Shown piece by piece: positions 1-7,573 of a DNA stretch of 64,000 nt (position 1 is the stretch's first letter; the number at the start of each line of letters is the position of its first letter). The stretch spans positions 9,132,001-9,196,000 of the forward strand of contig NZ_JAPNKC010000001.1 in the NCBI RefSeq assembly GCF_026626705.1, read 5' to 3'. The translations under genes were made by a program, and so were the position numbers. Below the pieces are notes generated by a model that saw only the letters and a program-made list of their open reading frames with translations, did not search any database and had not been told where the DNA came from. The stretch is from Pyxidicoccus sp. MSG2. Lineage in GTDB: Bacteria > Myxococcota > Myxococcia > Myxococcales > Myxococcaceae.

Positions 1-785
1 AGCGCGCCCAGCAGCCCCGCGGTGAAGCCCACGCCGCCGAGCATCCAGCCGATGTCCGTGAGCGTCAGCCCCGAGTCCACGAGGAACGTGCGCAGCATGC
101 CCGTGGCCAGGGACTCGCCCGCCTTGTAGACGACGAGCAGCGTGAGCCACGCCGTCGCGCCCGGCCGCCGCAGCCACCAGGACAGGCCGAGGCTCTGCGC
201 GGGAGGAGGCTCGGAAGGGGGCTCGCGGTAGAGGGCAATGGGCACCGTGGCGGCGAGCAGCAGGCCGCCCAGCGCGAGGAACGTGGGGCGCCAGCCCACC
301 GCGTCGAAGACGGCGAGCATCAGTCCACCGCCGAGAATCATGCCCACGCGGTAGGCGGCCACCTGCACGCCGTTGCCCCAGCCGCGCTCGGCGGGCGCGA
401 GCAGGTCCACCGCGAGCCCGTCCGTGGCCACGTCCTGCGTGGCGGCCAGGAGATTCACGCCCAGCACCGCGGCCATCAGCACGTGGGTGTCCAGGCCCGC
501 CGAGGGCAGCGCGAGCGACAGGAGCAGCGCCGCGGACAGGACCTGCAAGGGGAGGATGTAGCCGCGCCGCCGTCCCCACCTCGCGGAGCCGTGGCGGTCC
601 ATGGGCGGCGCCCAGAGGAACTTGAGCGCCCACGGCAGGGCCAGCAGGTGGGCGAGGCCGATGGCGGGCAGCGACAGGCCCTGCTTGCGCAGCAGCACCG
701 GCAGCGCCTGGGTGAAGAAGCCGAACGGCAGGCCCTGCGACAGGTAGAGGCTGGAGAGCAGCCCCAGCTTCGTCGACGTCTTCAT
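1..785 (-). CDS. AmpG-like MFS transporter (partial, 3' end outside window)
   Basis: About 261 N-terminal residues of a major facilitator protein; the rest runs off the left edge. The start ATG at 785 overlaps the stop of the upstream TetR gene (ATGA). The first helix reads SLYLSQGLPFGFFTQALP and is followed by LLALPWALKFLWAP, a pattern typical of the AmpG/PAT branch that imports muropeptides or related solutes across the inner membrane. Several further hydrophobic segments and a charged loop between helices 2 and 3 (DRHGSARWGRRRGY) fit the MFS fold. Family assignment is by motif resemblance; the true substrate cannot be read. Translational coupling suggests it is the target of the TetR regulator. 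Confidence 0.82.
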   Translation of the reverse strand, partial: MKTSTKLGLLSSLYLSQGLPFGFFTQALPVLLRKQGLSLPAIGLAHLLALPWALKFLWAPPMDRHGSARWGRRRGYILPLQVLSAALLLSLALPSAGLDTHVLMAAVLGVNLLAATQDVATDGLAVDLLAPAERGWGNGVQVAAYRVGMILGGGLMLAVFDAVGWRPTFLALGGLLLAATVPIALYREPPSEPPPAQSLGLSWWLRRPGATAWLTLLVVYKAGESLATGMLRTFLVDSGLTLTDIGWMLGGVGFTAGLLGA

Positions 786-1390
786 GCGTCCTCCCGGGCT
801 TCCACCGTGTCCAGCAGTCCCGCGGCCATGCGCTTCACGGTGACCGCCGCGGAGCCCGGAGGCACCAGGTCCGGGGCGCTCGCGGAGAGCACGAAGTAGC
901 CCTGCACCGCGGCGAAGAGGCCCGCGGCGATGGTGCGCGCGCGGCGCTTCCCCGTCACCGCGGCGACGAGGAACTCCAGGTGCTCCAGGTCCGTGCTCAC
1001 CACCTTGTCGTAGGCGGCGCGGACCTCGGGCTGGCGGATGGCCTCCGCGCTGATGGTGACCCAGCTCGCCACGGCGGAGGGGGCCGAGTCCCCGCCCGTG
1101 GCGAGGAAGGCGTCGATGAAGGCATCCACCTTCGCCCGTGCGTCGTCGCCCTTCACCCGCGCCAGCCGCGTCGTCACCCGGATGCGGGCGCGCGACGCGA
1201 GCTGCTCCACCAGCGTGAGCAGAATCTCCTGCTTGTCGCTGAAGTGGTAGTGCACGAGCCCCGGGCTCAGCCCCGCCGCCTTCGCGATTTCGCCCACGGA
1301 GGCGCGCTCGTAGCCGCGCTCCGCCATGACCTTCAGCAGCCCGTCGACAATCTGCTGGCGGCGCTCTTCGGTGTTGGAGGGACGGGGCAT
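782..1390 (-). CDS. TetR/AcrR family transcriptional regulator
   Basis: A 202-residue one-component repressor. The N-terminal helix-turn-helix (about residues 8-55) reads RRQQIVDGLLKVMAERGYE, then VGEIAKAAGLSPGLVHYHF, the classic TetR DNA-binding motif with its YHF recognition helix. The C-terminal half is an all-helical ligand domain with no recognisable pocket signature. A longer reading from a TTG at 1420 is open, but that codon lies upstream of the likely transcription start and inside a palindrome, so the ATG at 1390 is preferred. No obvious Shine-Dalgarno precedes it. The gene overlaps the AmpG-like transporter gene by 4 bases and probably controls that operon and itself. Confidence 0.88.
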   Translation of the reverse strand: MPRPSNTEERRQQIVDGLLKVMAERGYERASVGEIAKAAGLSPGLVHYHFSDKQEILLTLVEQLASRARIRVTTRLARVKGDDARAKVDAFIDAFLATGGDSAPSAVASWVTISAEAIRQPEVRAAYDKVVSTDLEHLEFLVAAVTGKRRARTIAAGLFAAVQGYFVLSASAPDLVPPGSAAVTVKRMAAGLLDTVEAREDA

Positions 1391-1398
1391 GGCGGGCT

Positions 1399-1430
1399 TG
1401 TTTGTTGGTTGTGTGACCAACTTATAAACA
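1399..1430. promoter_or_regulatory. Inverted-repeat operator candidate overlapping the -10 and start site
   Basis: TTGGT (1405-1409) and ACCAA (1416-1420) form a perfect inverted repeat around a 6-base spacer. Flanking TGTTT and AAACA at 1399-1403 and 1426-1430 add a second, outer dyad. The site covers the -10 hexamer and the predicted start of transcription, which is where a TetR-type autorepressor would bind. Binding itself is inference. Confidence 0.5.
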
Positions 1431-1449
1431 GGGGCCGTGAAAACGTCAA
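1421..1449 (-). promoter_or_regulatory. Sigma-70-type promoter of the TetR-transporter operon
   Basis: On the minus strand TTGACG (1444-1449) is followed by exactly 17 bases and TATAAG (1421-1426). Both hexamers match the housekeeping consensus at 5 of 6 positions. The predicted start of transcription is near 1414, which leaves a leader of about 24 bases before the ATG at 1390. Confidence 0.7.
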
Positions 1450-1478
1450 CCCGACGGCCTGGAGCAGGGCCGTCGGGT
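1449..1478 (-). terminator. Hairpin terminator downstream of the alpha/beta hydrolase
   Basis: A perfect 11-base stem (1449-1459 with 1468-1478, ACCCGACGGCC and its complement) with an 8-base loop. On the minus strand it is followed by TTGACGTTTTC, a short T-rich run. It abuts the -35 element of the next operon, so it would insulate the TetR operon from hydrolase read-through. Confidence 0.6.
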
Positions 1479-1518
1479 GGTCAGGTGGGCGGCGAGGTGG
1501 GGGCGCCGGGAATGAGTC

Positions 1519-2364
1519 TCAGCCAGGCACGGCGCCCGGCATGATGATGCCGGTGTTCATGTACGTCTCCTGCGCGGAGACGAGCGCCTCGATTCCCGCG
1601 GCCACGAGGTCGGGCACCTCGAGCATGGGGAAGTGGCTGACGGCGGGCAGCTTCATCACGTGGAACCACGGGTGCTGCGCGCCGAAGGCCACCTGGGCCT
1701 CGAGGTAGTCGTGCGAGTCCGGCTGCGAGTACAGGTGCAGCGTCGGGGTGGTCGGGCTCAGTCCGGAGAGGGCCCGCAGCGGCGAGCCCTCGCGGGCGTA
1801 CGCGGAGGCAATCTCCCGCGCGGCGCGGGCCCACATGTCCTCGCCGAAGCCGCCCATGACCTCGCGGGCGTAGCGGATGATGTTCGGGTCCTCCACGCCG
1901 GCCACCCACATGTCCAGCAGCCCGTCACGGGTGCTCATCCACCGCTCGGACATCAGCCCCCGGAGGGCCTCGGTGAAGGCGAGGGGTGGCTCGGAGACAA
2001 TCCAGTCCAGCAGCACCAGCTTCGGGACGCGCTCGGCGCCCAGCTCGCGGCGCAATTCCAGCGCCCACCAACCCGCATGGGACAGGGCCACGGGCACCAC
2101 CTGGCGCGCGCCGCTGGCCTCCACCACCGCGAGCAGGTCGTCGAGCACGGTGGCGCTGTCGAAGTCGGTGCCTCCGCCCCCGGACTGCCCATGGCCCCGC
2201 AGGTCCACGGAGAGCACCCGGCGCCGCGCGGCGCAGCGGGGCAGCAGGTCCCGGAAGGCGTCCCGGGTGGTGTTCCAGCCCGGGATGAAGAGCAGCGCGG
2301 GTTCTCCCCGGCCCACGTCGTCGTAGTGGATGCGAGTGTCGCCGCTGGTGCGCACCTCGGGCAT
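1519..2364 (-). CDS. Alpha/beta-hydrolase fold protein
   Basis: A 281-residue soluble hydrolase. The oxyanion-hole region is LLFIPGWNTT near residue 26 and the DLRGHGQS strand follows. The nucleophile elbow is ALSHAGWW, with Ser as nucleophile and Ala in place of the usual first Gly. An acid candidate lies in YSQPDSHDY and the catalytic His in AVSHFPMLEVP near the C terminus. The start chosen is the ATG at 2364 with GGAGGGG about 9 bases upstream; a longer open reading to 2421 lacks such a site. The fold and triad are clear, but the substrate (ester, epoxide, haloalkane or lactone) cannot be read. It stands alone between terminators. Confidence 0.82.
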   Translation of the reverse strand: MPEVRTSGDTRIHYDDVGRGEPALLFIPGWNTTRDAFRDLLPRCAARRRVLSVDLRGHGQSGGGGTDFDSATVLDDLLAVVEASGARQVVPVALSHAGWWALELRRELGAERVPKLVLLDWIVSEPPLAFTEALRGLMSERWMSTRDGLLDMWVAGVEDPNIIRYAREVMGGFGEDMWARAAREIASAYAREGSPLRALSGLSPTTPTLHLYSQPDSHDYLEAQVAFGAQHPWFHVMKLPAVSHFPMLEVPDLVAAGIEALVSAQETYMNTGIIMPGAVPG

Positions 2365-2445
2365 GGTCGTCCCCTCCGTGGAACGGTGGTTCCTCCAGAG
2401 GTGCTCAGGCCCGGCCCGCACGGCAGCAGGCGGGCAGGGGAGGGC

Positions 2446-2483
2446 GCGGACGCCCGAAGTGCCCGGAGGGCTGTGGCGTCCGC
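2446..2483 (-). terminator. Possible terminator after apt
   Basis: A perfect 9-base inverted repeat (GCGGACGCC at 2446-2454 with GGCGTCCGC at 2475-2483) and a 20-base loop just beyond the apt stop. It is not followed by a T run on the minus strand, so intrinsic activity is uncertain. Confidence 0.35.
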
Positions 2484-2491
2484 CAGTGTCC

Positions 2492-3046
2492 TCAGAACGA
2501 CAGCAGCGACGTCACCTTGTCGGGGCCGAGCCGCTTCACGCCGTCGAGGAAGGCGAGGTGGATGAGGAAGCTGAAGCCCACCAGCTCACCGCCGAGCTTG
2601 TGGACGAGCCGCGCGGTGGCCTCCGCCGTGCCGCCGGTGGCGAGCACGTCGTCCACCACGAGCACGCGCTCCCCCTTGTGGAGGGCGTCCTCGTGCATCT
2701 CCAGCCCGTCGGCGCCGTACTCCAGCGAGTACTTCTCCACGACGGAGCGGTAGGGCAGCTTGCCCGGCTTGCGCGCGGGGACGAAGCCCGCGTGGAGCGC
2801 GAGGGCGATGGGCGCGCCCAGCAGGAAGCCACGGGCCTCCACGCCCACCACCTTGGTGATGTGCTGCCCGCGAAAAGGGGCGGCCATGGCGTTGATGACG
2901 CGGCCGAAGAGGCGCGGGTCCGCCAGCACGGGGGTGATGTCCTTGAAGACGATGCCCGGCTTGGGGAAGTTCGGCACGTCGCGCAGCATGGCGCTCACGT
3001 CGGCGACGAGGGTGGTGTCGGTCAGGCTGGTGGCGGGCAGGTTCAT
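2492..3046 (-). CDS. apt: Adenine phosphoribosyltransferase
   Basis: A 184-residue enzyme of purine salvage in the cytoplasm, making AMP and pyrophosphate from adenine and PRPP. The family signature VVGVEARGFLLGAPIALAL is present in the first half. The PRPP-binding loop is VLVVDDVLATGGTAEAT, with the two acidic residues, near residue 125. FPKPGIVFKDITPVLADP near the N terminus is characteristic of Apt. Length matches the family norm. Its ATG at 3046 overlaps the stop of the dehydrogenase gene by 4 bases, so the two are translationally coupled, although no metabolic link between them is evident. Confidence 0.96.
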   Translation of the reverse strand: MNLPATSLTDTTLVADVSAMLRDVPNFPKPGIVFKDITPVLADPRLFGRVINAMAAPFRGQHITKVVGVEARGFLLGAPIALALHAGFVPARKPGKLPYRSVVEKYSLEYGADGLEMHEDALHKGERVLVVDDVLATGGTAEATARLVHKLGGELVGFSFLIHLAFLDGVKRLGPDKVTSLLSF

Positions 3047-4029
3047 GGGAAGAGCTCCGGATTGACGCAGTGAGGAGGCCGCCGTCCCTCGAGCGCGGCC
3101 AGAAGGTTGTCCACCGCCATGGAGGCCATGCGGCCCCGGGTGGCATGTGAGGCACTGGCGATGTGCGGCGCCAGCAGCACGTTGGGCAGGGTCATCAGCG
3201 GGCTGGCCGCGGGCAGCGGCTCCGGGTCCATGACGTCCAGCGCGGCGCCGCCCAGCCGTCCGTCCCGGAGCGCTTCGATGAGCGCCTCCTGGTCCACCAC
3301 GCCGCCGCGCGCGGTGTTGACGAGCAGCGCTCCCGGCTTCATCGCCGCCAATTCCGCGCGCCCCAGCCAGTGCCGCGTCTCGGGCGACAGCGGGACGTGC
3401 AGGCTCACCACGTCCGACTCCGCCAGCAGCGTGGCCTTGTCCACGCGCCGCGCGCCCAGTTCCGCCTCCAGCTCGGGCCTCGGGTTGCGGCCCACGTACA
3501 GCACGCGCATGCCGAAGCCGCGCGCCCGCCGCGCCACCGCCGCGCCGATGGCGCCCAGGCCGACGATGCCCAGCGTGGCCCCGTGGATGTCGGTGCCCAG
3601 CAGCAGGGTGGGGCTCCACGTCCGCCACTTCCCCGCGCGGACGAAGGCGTCCGCCTCCGCCACCCGGCGCGCCAGCCCCATCAACAGGGCGAAGGCGAAG
3701 TCCGCGGTGGTGTCCGTCAGCACACCAGGAGTATGACCCACTGGAATCCGCCGTGCGGTACAGGCCGGCACGTCGATGTTGTCGTAGCCCACGGCCACGT
3801 TGCTCACCGCCCGCAGGCTGGGAGCGGCGGCGAGCAGGCGGGCGTCCACCGGGTCTGTCAGCAGGGTGACAAGCCCCTCGGCGAGCGCCGCCTCGGCCAG
3901 CAGCGCGTCACGGGAGGGTGGCAGTTCCTCCTCCCAGACGCGCAGCTCCACGTGCCTGCCCAGTCGGCCGAGGGCCTCTCCAGGGAGCTGGCGGGTCACG
4001 AAGACGCGGGGGCGGACGGTCCGGGCCAT
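3043..4029 (-). CDS. D-isomer-specific 2-hydroxyacid dehydrogenase (glyoxylate/hydroxypyruvate reductase type)
   Basis: A 328-residue NAD(P)-dependent dehydrogenase. The N-terminal catalytic part carries AVSNVAVGYDNIDVPA, a hallmark of the glyoxylate reductase (GhrB/GyaR) subgroup. The nucleotide-binding GLGAIGAAVARRARGFGM lies near residue 150. The catalytic Arg is in VNTARGGVVD, Glu in DVMDPEPLP and His in LAPHIASASHATR. The start at 4029 gives the normal family length; upstream ATGs at about 4089 and 4194 would add a low-complexity extension. It overlaps apt by 4 bases. It probably reduces glyoxylate or hydroxypyruvate, but other short 2-keto acids are possible. Confidence 0.88.
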   Translation of the reverse strand: MARTVRPRVFVTRQLPGEALGRLGRHVELRVWEEELPPSRDALLAEAALAEGLVTLLTDPVDARLLAAAPSLRAVSNVAVGYDNIDVPACTARRIPVGHTPGVLTDTTADFAFALLMGLARRVAEADAFVRAGKWRTWSPTLLLGTDIHGATLGIVGLGAIGAAVARRARGFGMRVLYVGRNPRPELEAELGARRVDKATLLAESDVVSLHVPLSPETRHWLGRAELAAMKPGALLVNTARGGVVDQEALIEALRDGRLGGAALDVMDPEPLPAASPLMTLPNVLLAPHIASASHATRGRMASMAVDNLLAALEGRRPPHCVNPELFP

Positions 4030-4174
4030 GGCGCGGGTTGATGCTCTCACAGCCTGATGCCAGCGGGCGGGTTCCGCTGGCGGACGCATCGTTTTTTCCC
4101 GTGAGCGTGAGCGCCGTTGGTGTGGTAGTCCAGCGCGTTCCCCGCGGCCATTTGAGCCTGGGGCCTTTCCAGCC

Positions 4175-7100
4175 GTGCAATCCACCGCCGACATCCGAGA
4201 CGCCCTCCCCCCTCAGGACACCGTGTGGCTGCGGGCCCTGAAGGCTGAAGTCCAACCCACCACCTTCAAGAAGGGGCGGGAGGTGGCGGAGACACGCCGC
4301 GTCTTCGGCCTCCAGCGAGAAGGCAACCGCATCACCGCCCAGGTCGCCGGCTCGACCGGCGAGCGCTACCAGGTCGCCATGGAGCTGGGGGACGGGAAGG
4401 CCACGTCCACCTGCACCTGCCAGTCCTGGAACGTGTACGGGCCGCACTGCAAGCACGTGGTCGCCGCCGCGCTCATCTACGCCGCGCGCTTCCGTCCGCC
4501 CGGCCCGCCGCCTCCACGGCCGGAGCCCGTGGCTCCTCCCACCGTGGAGACCCCCGAGGTCGCCGCGGCCGACGACGAGCCTCAAGTGGAGCCCGTCTCC
4601 ACGCCGGGCATCGACCCGGTGAACCTGCCGGCGCTCGCCAAGGTGGAGAGCTGGCTCGGTCTGTCTTCGCAACCGGATTACGAATTCTTCTACCGCCTGA
4701 CGCCCTCCAGCACCGGTAACGGGGGACGGCACTGGGTGGTGGACGTGCGCCGTCAGGACGCGCAGACCAAGGGCCCCATCCACGTCAAGCGCCTGCTCCA
4801 GACGGGCGGCCGGATTGCGCCCGCGGACGAGCGCGTCTTCATGATGCTGTCGCGTCATGAGCACCGCTACGACTCGCGCATCGTCCTCTCCGACGAGGAC
4901 CTGAGCGAGGTGCTGGAGCTGCTGCGCTTCCGCCGCGTCATCTACCGGGGCACGCAGCTCATCAACACGGAAACCCCCGTGCGCCCGCAGATCCGCCTGG
5001 AGTCGCGTCCGGACGGCGCCACCGCGCGCATCGAGCTGCTCTTCCCGGACAGCGCCAGCTACTCCCTCAAGGACGTCATCCTCCTGTCGGGGAAGAAGAC
5101 CTGGGTCATCCAGGCGCAGAACCTCCACGCGGTGGAGCCGGACTTCCCGCCCCGCCTGCTGCGCAAGTGGCTCTTGGAGCCGAGCATGTCGTTCCCGGCC
5201 GGGCAGCTGGACCGGGTGCTGACCTTCTTCGCCGCGCACCTGCCGCGCTTCCGCATGGCGCTGAAGGCGGACGACATCGACGTGGACGAGTCGGTGGAGC
5301 CGCGCTTCATGCTCACGCTGGAGGGCAACCCGGAGAAGGTGAAGGTGCAGCTCGCCGCCCGCTACGGGCAGACCACCGTGCCGGTGTCCCCCACGGCCAC
5401 GCACCTGGGCTACGCCAGCGGCGTGGGCGCGGACAGCCGCAAGCTGTACCGCCGCCGCGAAGAGGTGGAGCGCGCCGCCGGCAAGCTGCTGCTCGACCTG
5501 GGCCTGCGCTTCGAGCCGCAGAGCTCCGTCTTCGACGCCACCGCCGACATCGCGCTGGAGTTCTGGGCGCGCGGCCTGGCGTCGCTCCCCGCCGAGTGGG
5601 AGCGCTTCGGCGTGCAGGCCCCCAAGGTGCGCCTGCGTCCCAAGCTCAAGCCGCGCATCCGCGTGGGCATGAGCGGCGTGCAGTGGTTCGACCTGGACGC
5701 GGAGTTCGTCACCGACGACCAGGCGGTGGACCTGGGTGCGGTGCGCATGTGGCTGGACTCCGGCCGCAAGTTCGTCCCCCTGAAGGACGGCTCCTTCGCG
5801 GAGGCGGACCCCGCCGAAATCAAGCGCGTGGCCGACCTGCTGGAAGAGGCGGGCGCCATGCCGGGCCGCTCCCGCACGCGACTGCCGCTGCACCAGGCCG
5901 TCGCGCTGGACCTGCTGGCGGACCTGGGCGAGTTCACCGAGGTGGAGGCCAAGGCGCGGCAGGCCATGCTGGAGCTGCGCGAGACGGCCGGCGTGCCGAA
6001 GGTCGCCGTGCCCGAAGGGCTGCAGGCCACGCTGCGCCACTACCAGGAGGCGGGCCTGTCCTGGCTCTGGTTCCTGCGCCGCCACGGCCTGTCCGGCATC
6101 CTCGCGGACGACATGGGTCTGGGAAAGACTGTTCAGTCGCTGAGCCTCATGCAGAAGGTGGCCAACGACGAGGGGCGCAAGCCGTCGCTCGTGGTGGCTC
6201 CCACCAGCGTGCTCGCCAACTGGGAGCGCGAGGCCGAGCGCTTCACCCCGGGCCTCAAGGTCATGGTGTGGCACGGCCAGGACCGCAAGGAGCGCGCGGA
6301 GGACCTCAAGGGGATGGACCTGGTCCTCACCTCGTACGCCCTGGTGCGTAGAGACCTGGACCAGCTCTCCCAGGTGGGCTTCCGCTACGTCATCCTGGAC
6401 GAGGCGCAGAACATCAAGAACGCGGACAGCGCCACGGCGCAGGCGTGCAAGTCGCTGCCGAGCGAGACGCGCCTGGCGCTCACCGGTACGCCACTGGAGA
6501 ACCGCCTGTCGGAGCTGTGGAGCATCTTCGACTTCCTCATGCCGGGCTTCCTCGGCAGCGCGGATGGCTTCAGCGACAGGTACGAGCAGCCCATCCAGGT
6601 GGCCAACGACCCCATCGCGAAGGACCGGCTGCGCCGCCGCATCCAGCCCTTCATCCTCCGTCGTCTGAAGACGGAGGTGGCCAAGGACCTGCCGCCGAAG
6701 ACGGAGTCCATCGCCTGGTGCGAGATGGAGCCCGGTCAGGCCGCCCTCTACCGCGAGGTGCTGGAGGAGAGCCGCCGCAAGGTGCACGAGTCGATTGAGA
6801 AGGTGGGCTTCAAGCGCAGCCGCGTGTCCATCCTCGCCGCGCTGATGCGCCTGCGGCAGGTGTGCTGCGACCCGCGCCTCCTGAAGATGCCGCCCGGCAC
6901 GCTGCTGCCGTCCAGCGCCAAGGTGGAGCGGTTCCTCCAATTGGTGGAGGACCTGGTGGCGGAAGGCCACCGCGCGCTCGTCTTCAGCCAGTTCACGGAG
7001 ATGCTGGAGCTGCTGAAGAACGAGGCCGACAAGAAGGGCCTGAGCTACCTCTACCTGGACGGTCGCACCAAGGACCGCATGGGCAAGGTGGACGAGTACA

Positions 7101-7429
7101 ACCAGCCCGACGGGCCGCCGCTGTTCTTCATCTCCCTGAAGGCGGGCGGCACCGGCCTCAACCTCACCGCGGCGGACTACGTCATCCACTTCGACCCGTG
7201 GTGGAACCCCGCCGTGGAGGACCAGGCCACGGACCGTACGCACCGCATCGGCCAGACGCGCGCGGTCATCAGCTACAAGCTGATTACCCGCGGGACGGTG
7301 GAGGAGAAGATCCTCGCGCTCCAGCGCCGCAAGCGCGACCTGGCCGCCGGAGTGCTCGGCAATGACGGCGACGAGTTGGGCAGGACGCTCACCGAACAGG
7401 ACATCCAGGAGCTGTTCACCGAAATCTGA
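4175..7429 (+). CDS. SNF2-family ATPase with N-terminal SWIM zinc finger
   Basis: A 1084-residue DNA translocase. A SWIM zinc finger of the form CxC-x8-CxH (CTCQSWNVYGPHCKH) lies near residues 88-102. A long middle region without obvious motifs follows. The C-terminal half is a full Swi2/Snf2 motor: ILADDMGLGKTVQSL (Walker A), VILDEAQNIKN (DExx box as DEAQ), LTGTPLENRLSELWSIFDF, FSQFTEMLELL, and motifs V/VI as GGTGLNLTAADYVIHFD and ATDRTHRIGQ. The start is GTG at 4175. Such SWIM-SNF2 proteins act on protein-DNA complexes, with repair or transcription roles suggested by family. The neighbouring recN is consistent with genome maintenance, but that link is inference. Confidence 0.93.
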   Translation: MQSTADIRDALPPQDTVWLRALKAEVQPTTFKKGREVAETRRVFGLQREGNRITAQVAGSTGERYQVAMELGDGKATSTCTCQSWNVYGPHCKHVVAAALIYAARFRPPGPPPPRPEPVAPPTVETPEVAAADDEPQVEPVSTPGIDPVNLPALAKVESWLGLSSQPDYEFFYRLTPSSTGNGGRHWVVDVRRQDAQTKGPIHVKRLLQTGGRIAPADERVFMMLSRHEHRYDSRIVLSDEDLSEVLELLRFRRVIYRGTQLINTETPVRPQIRLESRPDGATARIELLFPDSASYSLKDVILLSGKKTWVIQAQNLHAVEPDFPPRLLRKWLLEPSMSFPAGQLDRVLTFFAAHLPRFRMALKADDIDVDESVEPRFMLTLEGNPEKVKVQLAARYGQTTVPVSPTATHLGYASGVGADSRKLYRRREEVERAAGKLLLDLGLRFEPQSSVFDATADIALEFWARGLASLPAEWERFGVQAPKVRLRPKLKPRIRVGMSGVQWFDLDAEFVTDDQAVDLGAVRMWLDSGRKFVPLKDGSFAEADPAEIKRVADLLEEAGAMPGRSRTRLPLHQAVALDLLADLGEFTEVEAKARQAMLELRETAGVPKVAVPEGLQATLRHYQEAGLSWLWFLRRHGLSGILADDMGLGKTVQSLSLMQKVANDEGRKPSLVVAPTSVLANWEREAERFTPGLKVMVWHGQDRKERAEDLKGMDLVLTSYALVRRDLDQLSQVGFRYVILDEAQNIKNADSATAQACKSLPSETRLALTGTPLENRLSELWSIFDFLMPGFLGSADGFSDRYEQPIQVANDPIAKDRLRRRIQPFILRRLKTEVAKDLPPKTESIAWCEMEPGQAALYREVLEESRRKVHESIEKVGFKRSRVSILAALMRLRQVCCDPRLLKMPPGTLLPSSAKVERFLQLVEDLVAEGHRALVFSQFTEMLELLKNEADKKGLSYLYLDGRTKDRMGKVDEYNQPDGPPLFFISLKAGGTGLNLTAADYVIHFDPWWNPAVEDQATDRTHRIGQTRAVISYKLITRGTVEEKILALQRRKRDLAAGVLGNDGDELGRTLTEQDIQELFTEI

Positions 7430-7442
7430 GGGGTTGTGAGGT

Positions 7443-7462
7443 GGGGGCTCCAACGAGCCTCC
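7443..7462 (+). terminator. Terminator-like hairpin after the SNF2 gene
   Basis: GGGGGCTC (7443-7450) pairs with GAGCCTCC (7455-7462) around a CAAC loop, 8 pairs including one G-T. It is followed by TCTCCCACCC rather than a T run. It starts 13 bases after the stop codon. Confidence 0.45.
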
Positions 7463-7573
7463 TCTCCCACCCGCGCGCCAGACGTGCGCACGACCCGAAC
7501 GCCTGTGCAGTGTCAGAGGTACCTGCTAGGGTGTTCAGTCACCAGTGCCGTCGTATGACCACGGAGGGCGCGC

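Noticed and set aside
3908..7453. Antisense open frame of over 1100 codons across the SNF2 gene
   Set aside because: High GC at third positions leaves long open antisense frames. The sense strand has a complete SNF2 protein, and the antisense product is low-complexity His/Arg/Leu without motifs. The same applies opposite secA, the fused flavoprotein and other genes.
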